NCBI GenBank assembly: GCA_022559845.1
Contig: CM040121.1
Span: 344,322,243 to 344,386,242 of the forward strand
DNA from: Amorphophallus konjac
Lineage: Eukaryota > Streptophyta > Magnoliopsida > Alismatales > Araceae
Length of the DNA: 64,000 nt
Reading direction: 5' to 3'
Under the pieces are notes generated by a model. It did not search any database and had not been told where the DNA came from. It saw only the letters and a list, made by a program, of their open reading frames with translations. The position numbers and the translations under genes are program-made. Shown here one piece after another: positions 1-9,629 of this stretch (the stretch's first letter is position 1; each line of letters begins with the position of its first letter).

Positions 1-1947
1 TTATCATCTGTTAAAGGGGTCGAGTTAACTGTTACATGTGAGTCCCTCCATAAAGCCCTCGGTGTTCCAGATAAAGGGGAGGTAGAGGGAAGCTTTCGAT
101 ATAGTCTCCATGAAGCTTTCTCAGTCATTACTGGTAAACCCAGTAATATTCATGATAAGGGGCAGTTAAAGCTAAAAGCTTATCAGACATCGTCATTTCC
201 TCCTCTTCACAAGCTCCTTCAGAATGTCATCGCTTCCATTATCACTCCACAGACTGGGGCTAGAGGAAGAATTACAGACACACAGAGATTTCTACTGTTT
301 TGTCTGATTCAAAATGTAAAGATTTGTTTGCCAGAGATTATTTTTTCAGTCATGAAGGGATGCATTGGATCCAAGAGACATCTTCCCTATGCCGCCCATC
401 TGACTGAGATATTCAAGCACTCTGAGATTTGCTTGGATGGAGAGGCCGCATCAGAAGTGAAGGCCAGAAACATTTTTAATATGAACTTTGTTTCAGTATT
501 CTTGGGGTTAGAGGACTCCTCTATGGTGGGACAAGCTAAGGTCCAAAAGGCCAGGGAATCACAATCTCAGGGGGAGCATTTAGAAGAATTTCAAGTCTTA
601 GCCCAAGCTGGTGAGCAATTGGTTTCTGAGACTGCTCAACAGGAAACACCAGCTGAACCACCAGTGTCTACCTTGCCAGCTGCACCCATCGAAGTACCAT
701 TCTCATTTCAGAGGCTAGTTGAGGCTGCATCTGAGGACATCAGATTGTCTGACGAAAGCATTCAGACAGATCTAGATGCAACTATTGCTGGGCTATTTGA
801 TTCTTTTGGGAAGACATCTGAAGAGGTAATAGTGCCTGAAGAACAGCCAGCTAAAGAGCAAGACAGTACTGATCAAGATCTTGCTGCTTTTGTTAATGAA
901 ATTTTAAGAGAAACTGTTGAGCGAAGCTTGGAAGAGGCTACCAACTTGGTCGTATCTGAAAGTCTTGAGCAGGCCTTAGTTGGCAGCCCTGCAGATCAGG
1001 AACTCATGGAAGATAGAGAAAAGGTTCCTGTCATAGAACTAGATACAGAATCTTCAAGTGAAGAAGAGGAACCTGAAGATATATTCCCTCAGAAAGAAAC
1101 TCAAGCTGAAGATGAAGTTCAGGTCCCAGCTGAGAGCAGTCAAATGCCAGTACAAGAGGAAGCAGCTGAGAGAACTGCACCTGGCAGTGAATTTTTTGGT
1201 ACACCTCTAGGTCCACCTAGACTTCTATCTGCAGAGGCACCCAACATTGAATCTACTCGGGCGCCCAACATTGAAGAGCTTCTCATAAACCTGACTCAGC
1301 AGATGCAAAAACAAGACAAGAAATTAGATGATCTGCTTACATTTGTCACTCTCAACATTAATCAGGTACATACCAGATTACTGAAGCTTGAGATATCTCT
1401 CCTCACTGAATGGAGACGATTCCTTCTAAACAAAAGGGCTTCAGATGATGCAAACAAATCCTTGATGGAAGGATTACAGGAGATTTGTTCAAAAATTGCA
1501 AAAGCTCTGAGAGAGTCACATGATGTTAGTATTTCCTCCTTCAAAATGTCTTCTACCATAATAGATCATTGCTATGAGATCAGAACAGCTTTAGAATTGT
1601 TGAAGAAGTCTTCAAGTGCCCTAGGTCCAGGCATTCAGCAAATCTATGATAAGTTGGTCACCTTCTTATCAGAAATGACAACTCTGACTGACAGATATGA
1701 AACGGTCAATGTTCGCCAAGAAGACATTATTTCTGAAGTGGCAAATGTCAGAAGCACTGTGGCGTATTGGCTTGCTGAACTATCAAATGATTTAAAGGAA
1801 TTTCAGTCTATCTTGGGTTCAACACCTGGTCACGCCTCTTCCAGCAGAACTCCACCTCAAGAACATTCTTCTGCTTCTCCAAGGGGGAGACCACCACAAG
1901 GCAGGACGCGTGGCCCCTCTAGCAGACAAGCCAGATACTTTTCTTGA
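1..1947 (+). CDS. Sirevirus env-like / plant-transposon-domain protein, 5' truncated by window edge
   Basis: One frame is open from base 1 to the stop at 1945-1947 (649 codons), so the true start lies left of the window; the first internal ATG in frame is at 349. The N-terminal third (up to about residue 175) is globular and looks like the domain named putative plant transposon protein in plant genomes. The middle is acidic and Glu/Pro/Ser-rich (residues about 290-410). The last 220 residues are predicted by eye to form coiled coil and end in a Ser/Pro/Arg-rich tail. No transmembrane segment or signal peptide is visible. Its place, between the (unseen) pol and the Sirevirus PPT/LTR, is that of the Sirevirus env-like ORF. 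Function is unknown; env-like refers to position and general architecture, not to proven fusion activity. Intact over the visible length, unlike most ORFs in the window. Confidence 0.7.
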   Translation, partial: LSSVKGVELTVTCESLHKALGVPDKGEVEGSFRYSLHEAFSVITGKPSNIHDKGQLKLKAYQTSSFPPLHKLLQNVIASIITPQTGARGRITDTQRFLLFCLIQNVKICLPEIIFSVMKGCIGSKRHLPYAAHLTEIFKHSEICLDGEAASEVKARNIFNMNFVSVFLGLEDSSMVGQAKVQKARESQSQGEHLEEFQVLAQAGEQLVSETAQQETPAEPPVSTLPAAPIEVPFSFQRLVEAASEDIRLSDESIQTDLDATIAGLFDSFGKTSEEVIVPEEQPAKEQDSTDQDLAAFVNEILRETVERSLEEATNLVVSESLEQALVGSPADQELMEDREKVPVIELDTESSSEEEEPEDIFPQKETQAEDEVQVPAESSQMPVQEEAAERTAPGSEFFGTPLGPPRLLSAEAPNIESTRAPNIEELLINLTQQMQKQDKKLDDLLTFVTLNINQVHTRLLKLEISLLTEWRRFLLNKRASDDANKSLMEGLQEICSKIAKALRESHDVSISSFKMSSTIIDHCYEIRTALELLKKSSSALGPGIQQIYDKLVTFLSEMTTLTDRYETVNVRQEDIISEVANVRSTVAYWLAELSNDLKEFQSILGSTPGHASSSRTPPQEHSSASPRGRPPQGRTRGPSSRQARYFS

Positions 1948-2076
1948 AAAGTTGATGCTCTGTATTTTTGTTGCCCTTTTGAGGCCTTCTCCCTCAGACT
2001 CTTGGACAAATTAACTTAACTCATATCATTTGCGTTGTTGCATTCTTCTTGTTTTCATTTTTTTTTTGATGATGTC

Positions 2077-2088
2077 AAAGGGGGAGAA
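2077..2088 (+). promoter_or_regulatory. E1 upstream polypurine tract
   Basis: AAAGGGGGAGAAA-type tract about 120 bases upstream of the LTR-adjacent tract, following GATGATGTC. Sireviruses are known for repeated copies of this purine motif ahead of the 3' LTR; only the last copy is expected to prime plus-strand synthesis. Confidence 0.7.
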
Positions 2089-2195
2089 ATCAGGAAAGGA
2101 AAAATGTTTAATGTTTGTGATATTCATTGCGAATGGCTATCTAGTGTTTTTTCCTTCTCTGCACAGACTCAAGACTCATAGTGTTGCCATCCATC

Positions 2196-2209
2196 AAAAA
2201 GGGGGAGAT
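2196..2209 (+). promoter_or_regulatory. E1 polypurine tract abutting the 3' LTR
   Basis: AAAAAGGGGGAGA followed by T and then the LTR 5' end TGTTGAG at 2210. This is the plus-strand primer site and fixes the LTR start. Confidence 0.85.
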
Positions 2210-2391
2210 TGTTGAGTCTTGTTGAATCTTTACATGTTTTGATGATGACAACACTATAAGTCTTAGTGGTCTTCAAAAATTATGTCTATGTGAAAATTTA
2301 ACAAAAATATTTTTTCTGTGAAAAATGAACAAAGAACATGTTTGTTGAAGAATGAACCTTCATTTCACTTCAGGTATTTTTCAGGGACTGT

Positions 2392-3432
2392 ATTCGTGTT
2401 GATTGGCACTTCGTCATGTTTGTATATAACACCTCGTGTTGAACTGTTTGTCTTCGTGTCGTTTTTCTCTGAAGTGTTTGTTTTGATTCAGTGACATTTT
2501 CGTGTCATTTGATCCTTACTTCGTGTTGTTTTCATCGTCTTCGTATCATTCTCCGTGTAGTGTGTGGTTCTGTCAAAGTTCACTTCGTGTCTGTCTTATG
2601 TTGAAACTACACTTCGTGTTGGTTTCTGTTTTGATGAACTTCGAGTCGTTTCCCAGTGAACCCCGTGTTGTTTTGTCCTCCTGCGTCATCCTTGTTTTCA
2701 CTCCGTGTCTATTTTCTGTTCTCATCATACTTAGTGTTGTTTTTCATTTCATGTCAACTTCACTTCGTGTGGTTTTCAACCCGTGTCGATTATCGTTTTG
2801 ACTTCGTGTTGTTTTCAACTCGTGTCGATTACTGTTTCGACTTCGTGTTGTTTTCAGTATGTGTCAACTTTGTCTTCGTGTCGTTTTTCACCTCGTGTCG
2901 TGTTACCCCGTGTCAATTACTGTTTCGACTTCGTATCGTTATCAGTCCGTGTCTCTCTTATGTTGAAATCACACCTCGTGCTGATCACTGTTCTTTCTTC
3001 GTGTTGTTTCTTTGTATTCTATCTTCGTGTTGATCTTTCGTTATTTAGACTTCGTGTCTTTATCACATTGATCACACTCCGTGTCGCTTCTCCTCTCATA
3101 ACTTCGTATCGTGTTGTTCTACACCTCGTGTCGTTGTGTCCTTGTGTCTTCACCTCGTGTTGTTTTCGTCTCTTCGTGTCGCGTTTGTTCTAGTGCGTAC
3201 AGGACATCGCAGCACTTCATGTTGCTTCCTGTTTCACTTTCGTGTCATTTGTTTTGTTGTATCTTCGTGTCGTTTTTATTCTTCCTAGTCCTCGTGTCCT
3301 TCTTGTATTGAAACCATACTTAGTGTTGGTTTCTGTTCTTGTCTTCGTGTCTTTGCGTTGTTTGTCTGTCTACCTCGTAAAATTCTCTTAGTAATGTTCA
3401 TTGTGTCACCACCTTATCTCGTGTCGTTCTTT
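2392..3432 (+). repeat. Degenerate short repeat array, consensus CTTCGTGT(C/T)G
   Basis: About one kilobase in which TTCGTGT(C/T) or CTCGTGT(C/T) recurs every 15-35 bases, several dozen times, separated by T-rich spacers of variable length. Spacing is irregular, so this is not a simple tandem satellite. Short open frames rich in Phe, Ser and Val across it are by-products of the repeat. It lies in the presumptive U3, upstream of the TATA box. Confidence 0.85.
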
Positions 3433-3662
3433 GTTTAGTACCTCTTGTCGTGTCCACTAACCTCATGCAGTTCTAGTTTTTTATGACACTCAATATTAAT
3501 GGCTCTTATCTCGTTGCAGGTCCGAGGAAGAACTCTCACCAATGTCTGGGTGCACATGATCCGATGCTGAAGGAACAAATACAAAGAGGGCACGTGGCAG
3601 GAAGGTTCTAGGATCGAGCGTGGGAGGCACACGCGTTCAGTGCCCTATTCATCTGCTGCGGC

Positions 3663-3669
3663 TATAAAG
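3663..3669 (+). promoter_or_regulatory. Candidate TATA box of the E1 LTR
   Basis: TATAAAG in a GC-rich setting (CTGCGGCTATAAAG), followed by a purine-rich leader. Transcription would start about 30 bases downstream, marking the U3/R border. Inferred from sequence only. Confidence 0.5.
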
Positions 3670-4279
3670 AAAAACCTCTCGCCCACCGATGAAGGGCGAT
3701 CAGAGCTAAGAAAGAAGAGGCAATGTTACAGAAAGCTCGATCCAGCAGAAGAAGAAAAAGAAAAGAGGGAGAGATAGTGCTCGTGTGAAAGAGGAAGAGA
3801 GTGTAAGAGAAAGAAAGAGAGATAGAGAGTGAGTGAGAGAGCTCGTGGAGAAGAAGAAAGAAGTTTACCTGAAGATCTGTCTTCACTGGACCGTGGATCA
3901 GATCCAGGCCAGTCAGCTCTGTTAGGAGCCAAATTGTGCATTTCGTGTTTCAACTTCTGTTTGCTGAAGTTATTTTCGTTTATTATCTTTTCTTTGTTTT
4001 CTGGTTTGTTGTGCTTTCCGATCCTCTGGTCTGAGGTCGTGTTCCCTCCGGTTTGGAGGAAGGGAGATCTGATCTCCAGTTGCAAGTAGCTGGGAGCTAC
4101 TTGTGGGTTCCCTCCGGCTTGGAGGAAGGGAGACTTGTCTCCAGTTCTGGGCTTGTGGATTCAAGTCCAGAGGTTCCCTCCGGTTTGGAGGAAGAGGGGA
4201 GGTTGTTCCCCTGGTCAAGCTGTGTGGCAGCAACTGTTTGCAGACTGAGTCTGCTTGGTTCTAGCATTCGCTAGTGAAG

Positions 4280-4340
4280 CCTCACTCCGGTTGGGAGTGA
4301 GGGGTGGATGTAGGTCTGAAGGACCGAACCACCTAAAAAT
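4280..4340 (+). other. Conserved Sirevirus LTR hairpin module (E1 copy)
   Basis: A perfect 9-bp stem (CCTCACTCC at 4280-4288 with GGAGTGAGG at 4294-4302, 5-nt loop) is followed by GGTGGATGTAGG, a second small stem (GGTC with GACC around TGAAG) and CGAACCACCTAAAAATC. The same arrangement, with different stem bases, occurs in the LTRs of E4 and E6. It sits about 200 bases before the LTR end, inside the RNA. Confidence 0.7.
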
Positions 4341-4536
4341 CTATTGAGCAGTGGCTTGATTGTCTGGTTTGCTTCCGCTAGATGCTTGAATAGGTGCGCT
4401 CAATGTGATTGTATTTGAGTTGAATAGAATTGGTTCCATTCTGTTTCCTTATCTAGCATCCGGTTTTAAATTTAATCCATTATTCGTAAAAGGATTCATT
4501 CACCCCCCCTCTGTATCCGGGCCAAGCACCCTAACA

Positions 4537-7192
4537 CCCTTGGGGTAACAAAATAACAGTACAACCGGACACATAGCATAACAAAAAAGAAGACATAGTC
4601 GAATCATAGCTCACTCCCCTCCAGCGCCGATAGGCGAGACTGAGCGGCCGCAAGCTCCGCCTCAAGAGTGGACAAGCGCTGAGCACTGGCCTCGACTGTG
4701 CTCCCGACCTCTCACCACTCAGGCCTGGCGTGCTCCGTCACTGACTACTGCTCCTCTAAGGCCCTCCTCAAGACCTCAGTCCTGCTCTTGGCCTCCTCCA
4801 ACTGAATAGCTCGGCCTTGGAAGAGTGACTGAGCCACCTCGACGTGGCCCCTCTGCTCGGCTATGGATGTTGCAAGCCGATCTAGTCACTCCCGCTCCTC
4901 CTGGATGGCGGCCAGTCTCCGAGCCCTCTACTCCTATGCCTGAAAAAGCCACAGGTACTCCGCCCATATCCCAACCAGCCCGGACATCCAAGGCTCACGT
5001 GGGAAGCCAAGGATATGGTAACCCCGGGTGCACTCTGTCAGATGCTACCTCAAGTCCTTCGGAGAAAGGAGAGGGTCACTCTGAAGGTACCATCGCACTC
5101 CTTGGAGCAAGGAGGCACCCACACTCCCATCCACTAACGGCTCCATTGGTGGAGTGGAAGAAGGCCATTCCACCCCCAGGCTCAGAGAGGAGTCGCTCAC
5201 CTCCATCAGCACATCAGTCGAGGCTGCACAATACCAGAAAGAACAAATGGAAATTGAGAAATACATGTGAAACTTTCCATAAGAAATAAGGTGGAAAACC
5301 TGAGAAAAAGAATTCTCAGCCCCTACCCACAGCAAGCCCCTCCACACCTATGGCGTCTCTCGCCGGGGTCGGGGAAGGCGGAGACTCCTCAACGGCTAGG
5401 GAGCCCTCTGCCATAGCCCTGTCCCCTCCAGAAGTTGTGGGAAGGTCAGGAATCTTCTCCCGGCCATCTACAACGGGGGCCGGCACACGCTCCCCCTCTG
5501 ACACAAGTCCCACACACAAGATAGAAGAGTCAGCATTCTGCCAGGAAACACAAAAAAAAGGTACTAAAGGGGGAAGGAAAGAGCCCCACATACCTGTAGA
5601 AGTAGTCTCAGCCTCCCTCTTCTCAACAGATGAGGTCCCAGAGGAGGAGGAACCTGAACTCTCCTTCGTCTCCATGATAGAACTACTGCTGCTTGACGAG
5701 CCTGAAGAAGTCTCCGATGAATCTCCAGATGTGGTGGAACCACAGACCCCTACGGATCAATAAAACAAAGGGGTCAGCACACAACCTGACCTCACATAAA
5801 GAGAACAATCCAGTCAAGGGTTTTAGACCAGAAGCTCACTAATCGAGGCACTCCCCTTAGAGATCCTCTCTATATCGATGATCTCCTCAGTCTCCCCAGT
5901 CGAAGCTATTGCCGTAGGCCCCACGCCTGCAGCTCCAGCCATGTCACGAGGAAGCTCACCCTCTTCCAAAGGGGAGGAAGTACTTGTGACCAACACCAGG
6001 AAAATGTTTAGCATTTGGCAGGTGATACGAAAGCCCGCCACAAGTGGCTAAGTTCCTAGTCACGTATCTGAGGGTCCCACGGTGGAAGACCCAACTAGCC
6101 CCACCGTGTAAGCCGAGACAATGGTTGGCAAAGGAGGGAGGGGCAGCCCAATCGGTGGATGTGGTAGCGGCCCAGATACCACTCCAGCAACAAGGGCAGC
6201 TAGGCCACCCCCCACTTCTGGATCGACCTCAAAAGAGGGAAGCTCCACTGACGGCCTAGTGCTAACTAGGTCTTGGACCATCTCCACGGTAGCAGCTGGG
6301 TCATCGCCTGGCAAATAGGATAACAAACGTAGTCAACAACCTCAGTCCACCGAACGCCAGACAAAAGGAAGGCAACTTTCCTTATAATGGCTCGACGCTT
6401 ACCTGAGCCGTCCTGGGTTGCAGTAGGCTCTCGTTCCTCAACAGGAACGGGCACCTCACCTCTCGCCTCAGGAGGGGCAATGTCCCCTGACGTCCCTGCC
6501 GTCCCTACATAAAAATACATGGCGATGTCAATTTCCAGAAGCAAGCATAGCCCTGAACAGAGCATTACCAGTCTCGGGGGACCCTACCTGGCCGAGTATT
6601 TTCGGGACCCTTCCATGACTCAAAGTAGGGGAACGTCCCGTCATTGGGGACAGTTTCGTCCATCATGCAAAGCACTTTGTCAACGTCAATGTCGCACCCA
6701 ATCTCGTCATCCAGCAAGGGATCGGCCTCCAAGGGCGGCGAGAAAGCCACCTCTGCCCCAGCCTCCAGTGGAGCTATAGAAAACCAGCCAAATAACACGA
6801 AGTTAGTCAACTATGATGACTAAACCAGTAGAAGATGAAGGGTTGAGCATGGCACTTACTCAAAGCCAGCTCCGCCTCAATATGCTCATCTGCCCGGGGT
6901 CCTCGAGAGGACCCTCCCGCCTCCACTGCCCCAGCATCCACAAGGGGCGTTTCTGCCTCGACTGAACAGTCTTGTCACCACTCCCAGTAGATGCCCCCGC
7001 TGAGGAATGGTCTTCCCCTGCCGAGGAACCTGCCAAAAGGGTGCACCAATAAACAATATCTCAGCCGTATACACAAAGAAGAAAGATAGAGGCAATGTAA
7101 AAAGAACATGTCTCACTTGAAGCACCCAAGGGAGTCAATGGCAGAGGAACCAGTTGCTCCAACTTCAACCACAACACGTGGGCAGCCTTCGC
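4537..7192 (-). pseudogene. Remnant of a multi-exon, probably transposon-derived gene (low-complexity protein with C-terminal coiled coil)
   Basis: Read on the minus strand from 7192 to about 4606, short open stretches are separated by small AT/T-rich gaps with good plant splice signals: exon end before GTGAGACATG (about 7115) to TTTTGGCAG (about 7032); GTAAGTGCC to TTTCTATAG (about 6865-6778); GTAGGGTCC to TTTATGTAG (about 6590-6507); GTATGTGGG to TGGCAG (about 5596-5540). The exons encode acidic, Pro/Ser/Gly-rich sequence and end in a Leu/Glu/Ala/Gln coiled coil finishing near 4606 with SALEGSEL. At least one frameshift (between about 7000 and 6950) and in-frame stops (near 4757) make it a pseudogene. 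The upstream exons were separated from it by E2, which begins at 7193. I do not recognise the family. It resembles in style the acidic-linker-plus-coiled-coil half of the Tat antisense protein at 43928-46526, but I see no clear sequence identity. 4537-4605 looks like its 3' untranslated end. Confidence 0.5.
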
Positions 7193-7343
7193 TGTCACGC
7201 CCCAAGCTTTTAATACATCGGAATAAATCTCGGGAACGTGGACAGCCGGCATGGTAAGCCTCTCGCAAGTAAGAAATCAGAGCACAAGACAATCACATAA
7301 AAGTAATTGCACAAGTAATTGCTCAAAACTCTAACTTTATTTC

Positions 7344-7414
<71 letters not shown>

Positions 7415-7654
7415 GTACATAAGACCATTACTTTTGACATCCTTACATCATATGACTCAAGAAATCAAAAATTACAATATGACTCGACAAAACACTAGAT
7501 AACTAGGGCTTCTCTCATTCCAATGGACCATCAATCGCTCTCGGACCCGTTACTTGGATAATCTGAATCTGATTCACTAGTATTTCCTGAAAAAGATGAG
7601 ACAGTAGGTATGAGCACATATGCATAGTAGGTATCTTCGTATCAACATGAAGGC
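7193..7654 (-). repeat. E2 3' LTR, terminal segment
   Basis: Minus-strand end of the E2 LTR. It ends GGGGCGTGACA (plus TGTCACGCCCC at 7193-7203), matching the end of the E3 LTR. It carries a candidate splice-acceptor-like CTTTTTCAG (complement of 7587-7595) and an ATA microsatellite. The last five bases on the right, AAGGC (7650-7654), are the target site duplicated by E3. Confidence 0.75.
7344..7413. repeat. (ATA)n microsatellite
   Basis: About 23 perfect AAT/ATA units, 70 bp, inside the E2 LTR, next to a stretch resembling the AT-rich 3' part of chromovirus LTRs. Confidence 0.98.
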
Positions 7655-7873
7655 TGTAGCAACCCTGGTGAATTAAAAGAATAAAATCCTAAATGGATTA
7701 AAAATTAAACCAATATTCAAGGCCCAACACATATATATACTTAAACCCACTTATATATAGTTATGTCTAATGGTCCTTACACTTAAACCATAGAACAAAT
7801 GGACCAAAGATGAAGGGCGCCTCCTTTTAGGGTGCCATTTCATGAATTGAAGACCCCTCAAGGGGGCGCTAAT
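7655..7873 (+). repeat. E3 5' LTR, segment 1
   Basis: Starts TGTAGCAACCCTGG and aligns base for base with 33479-33702 of the intact 3' LTR apart from small differences. Ends with CTAAT (7869-7873), the target site duplicated by E4. Contains the first GGCGC(T/C) motifs of the LTR. Confidence 0.9.
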
Positions 7874-8261
7874 TGTTGGGTCCCGCGAGGTGTAAACGGA
7901 TCTAGAAGGGGGGGGGGGTTGAATAGATCCTATCAAAAGCTTTGGCCTATTTAAAACTCTTAGCTATCGGAAGCATGAACCACTCCTATAAAGTGAATGA
8001 ATCACTTAGACACAATGCACAACGGAATTAAGTAGAGTGGCACAGAGCATGCAATAGCTTGCAACAACCGTACGTGTGTGTGTGCTATCTTGATCACTCA
8101 AAGTTCATATGTGTGTGAATGCAATGGTGATCAACCAAGATGCAATTATGAGAGCTTGAGTGTATAAAATAAGATAACCAAGTTTGAAAGCACACAAACC
8201 TATGATTGGGGGTAGAAGAGATAGAGCAATCACACATGAAGAACAACCCACAACACATGGA

Positions 8262-8325
8262 TTTTTAAGGTGGTTCGGTTGCAACCCCGCAACCTACGTC
8301 CACCCCTCACCAAAACCCGGTGAGG
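8262..8325 (-). other. Conserved Sirevirus LTR hairpin module (E4 3' LTR copy)
   Basis: On the minus strand: CCTCACC (complement of 8319-8325) pairs with GGTGAGG (8305-8311) around a 7-nt loop, then GGTGGACGTAGG, a second stem GGTTGC/GCAACC, then CGAACCACCTTAAAAAT. Same order as in E1 and E6. The other LTR has the copy at 15002-15086 with one stem change. Confidence 0.7.
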
Positions 8326-9120
8326 CTTCCTTGCTGACTCACAGCTTGACCGGGGACACGTCCCAAACCACAGAATAGAGAAAACCCTCTTTCTGTCTTC
8401 CTACACACAAAGCCGGCAGGGACGGCTACACCGCAGATCGGAGAACTCCCGATTGCCTTCCTACTAACCACCGGTAGGGACGATCTTCAGTTTCAATAGA
8501 TTGAATAAAATGAAGAAAGAAACAAGATGAAAATGCTCAAACAAGATATGAAGATATGCTAGAATGAATTAGATCTTGTCTGAGATTGTTGGATCTTGAA
8601 TCTGTTGAGGATTTGATCTTCCTTTGATCCTTTTGAGTTGATGGAGCAGATATAGGATGTAGCTTGATCTTTCCTTTGAATCTCCTTGAGTTGATGAAGA
8701 AGAATATTGGATGTAGCTTGATCTTTTCTTGAATCTCCTTGAGTTGATGAAGAGGTGTATGGATGTAGCTTTGATCACCTTTGAGAGCCTTGAATGCTTC
8801 TTACTTGCTTGGAGGTTGCTAGGCTTCAGATCTGAGCTTGAATCACCTTGGAAGGATGAAGAACTCCAACCCGAAGTACTGTTCACGCATGTGCTACAGT
8901 ACTTGCGAAATGGCCTCCCTGGAGCTCTCTTTGATTCACTTCATCAACTGCATCAACTAGGGTTTCTAACCCTCTTGTATTGGTTTTATAGACTTTGAAT
9001 GGTCTATAGACAAGCCCCAGACCAGATCCACAAATCATGGGTGATTAGGTGACTTTTGGATTAAACAAATCCATATTGAATGGCCCTTTTCGAAGTGGAA
9101 AGAAAAGTTAACAATTGATG

Positions 9121-9311
9121 GCTCGGGGCTGGCGGTCGACCTACAGCTTCTGGCGGTCGACCTCTACTGAAACATGCTGTAGACGGATGGTCCCTGGGAT
9201 TTTCGGTCGACCGCTACGGGTTGGCGGTCGACCTGTAGCTGAAACTTGTGCAGACTGGCAATCCCTGGCTGGGGAGGTCGACCGCCCCTGTGCTGGCGGT
9301 CGACCGCCAGC
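9121..9311. repeat. Cluster of GGTCGACC palindromes in the E4 LTR
   Basis: Six copies of a (G)GCGGTCGACC(GCC) motif in 190 bp. The best is an 18-bp perfect palindrome, CTGGCGGTCGACCGCCAG, at 9293-9310. The corresponding cluster in the other LTR (15892-16073) has several copies degraded at the central CG. Confidence 0.9.
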
Positions 9312-9629
9312 TGGGCAGACCCCGGTCCATCCCGGGTCGGTCCGTTATCCACTTTAGCTCCGTCGTTCAACTCCATTAGCAGCCAGTGCATGTTTGTGAC
9401 ATCACCCTTGATAGTCTAAAAGGTATCAACTGAGTCTTTAACCTTGGGTTCTCTTGGCTATGCTTCTTTGTGCATTGACCTTGGATATTTGAATGAAGCT
9501 TGTGGAAGAGATTTGCATCAAGGCTTGGACGCGATCATATGGCTTTCACTTTGCCATGAAGCAACCGAATGCACTGACTATGCACAGACTTTGTGTTGGA
9601 TCAACTATACATTGTACAGACTTCAACCA

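Larger units (their letters stand above)
1..4536 (+). mobile_element. E1: Sirevirus-type Ty1/copia retrotransposon, 3' part (env-like ORF, PPTs, 3' LTR)
   Basis: The left edge of the window cuts this element, so gag, protease, integrase and RT are not visible. What remains is an open env-like reading frame, two polypurine tracts of the AAAGGGGGAGA type, and a 2.3-kb 3' LTR that begins TGTTGAG directly after the second tract and ends CCTAACA. ORF downstream of pol, repeated GGGGGAGA tracts and a long LTR starting TGTTG are the known hallmarks of Sireviruses. The TSD cannot be checked because the 5' LTR is outside; the five bases after the LTR are CCCTT. The LTR shares a hairpin module with the two other Sireviruses here (E4, E6), which supports the assignment. 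Confidence 0.85.
2210..4536 (+). repeat. E1 3' LTR (2327 bp)
   Basis: Begins TGTTGAGTC after the polypurine tract and ends CACCCTAACA. The 3' boundary is inferred from the TG...CA rule and from the change of sequence character at 4537, because no second LTR copy is available for comparison. Inside, in order: an unusual array of TTCGTGT motifs (2392-3432), a TATA box at 3663, a GA-rich leader (3740-3880), a triplicated short module with GGTTCCCTCCGGTTTGGAGG (4043-4200), and a hairpin module shared with other Sireviruses (4280-4340). Confidence 0.75.

Noticed and set aside
2502..3311. Open frames across the TTCGTGT array
   Set aside because: Phe/Ser/Val low-complexity translation produced by the repeat in several overlapping frames; no start context or conservation.
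5350..5763. 137-codon plus-strand ORF in the remnant region
   Set aside because: The minus strand shows splice-bounded exons over the same interval; the plus frame crosses the presumed introns.
7061..7252. Minus-strand ORF beginning MPAVHVPEIY
   Set aside because: It is a chimera: its first part is the end of the E2 LTR (ending GGGGCGTGACA at 7193) and the rest is the older gene remnant and an intron.
9164..9391. Small ORFs over the E4 GTCGAC palindromes
   Set aside because: Palindromes give mirrored translations on both strands; no protein similarity.
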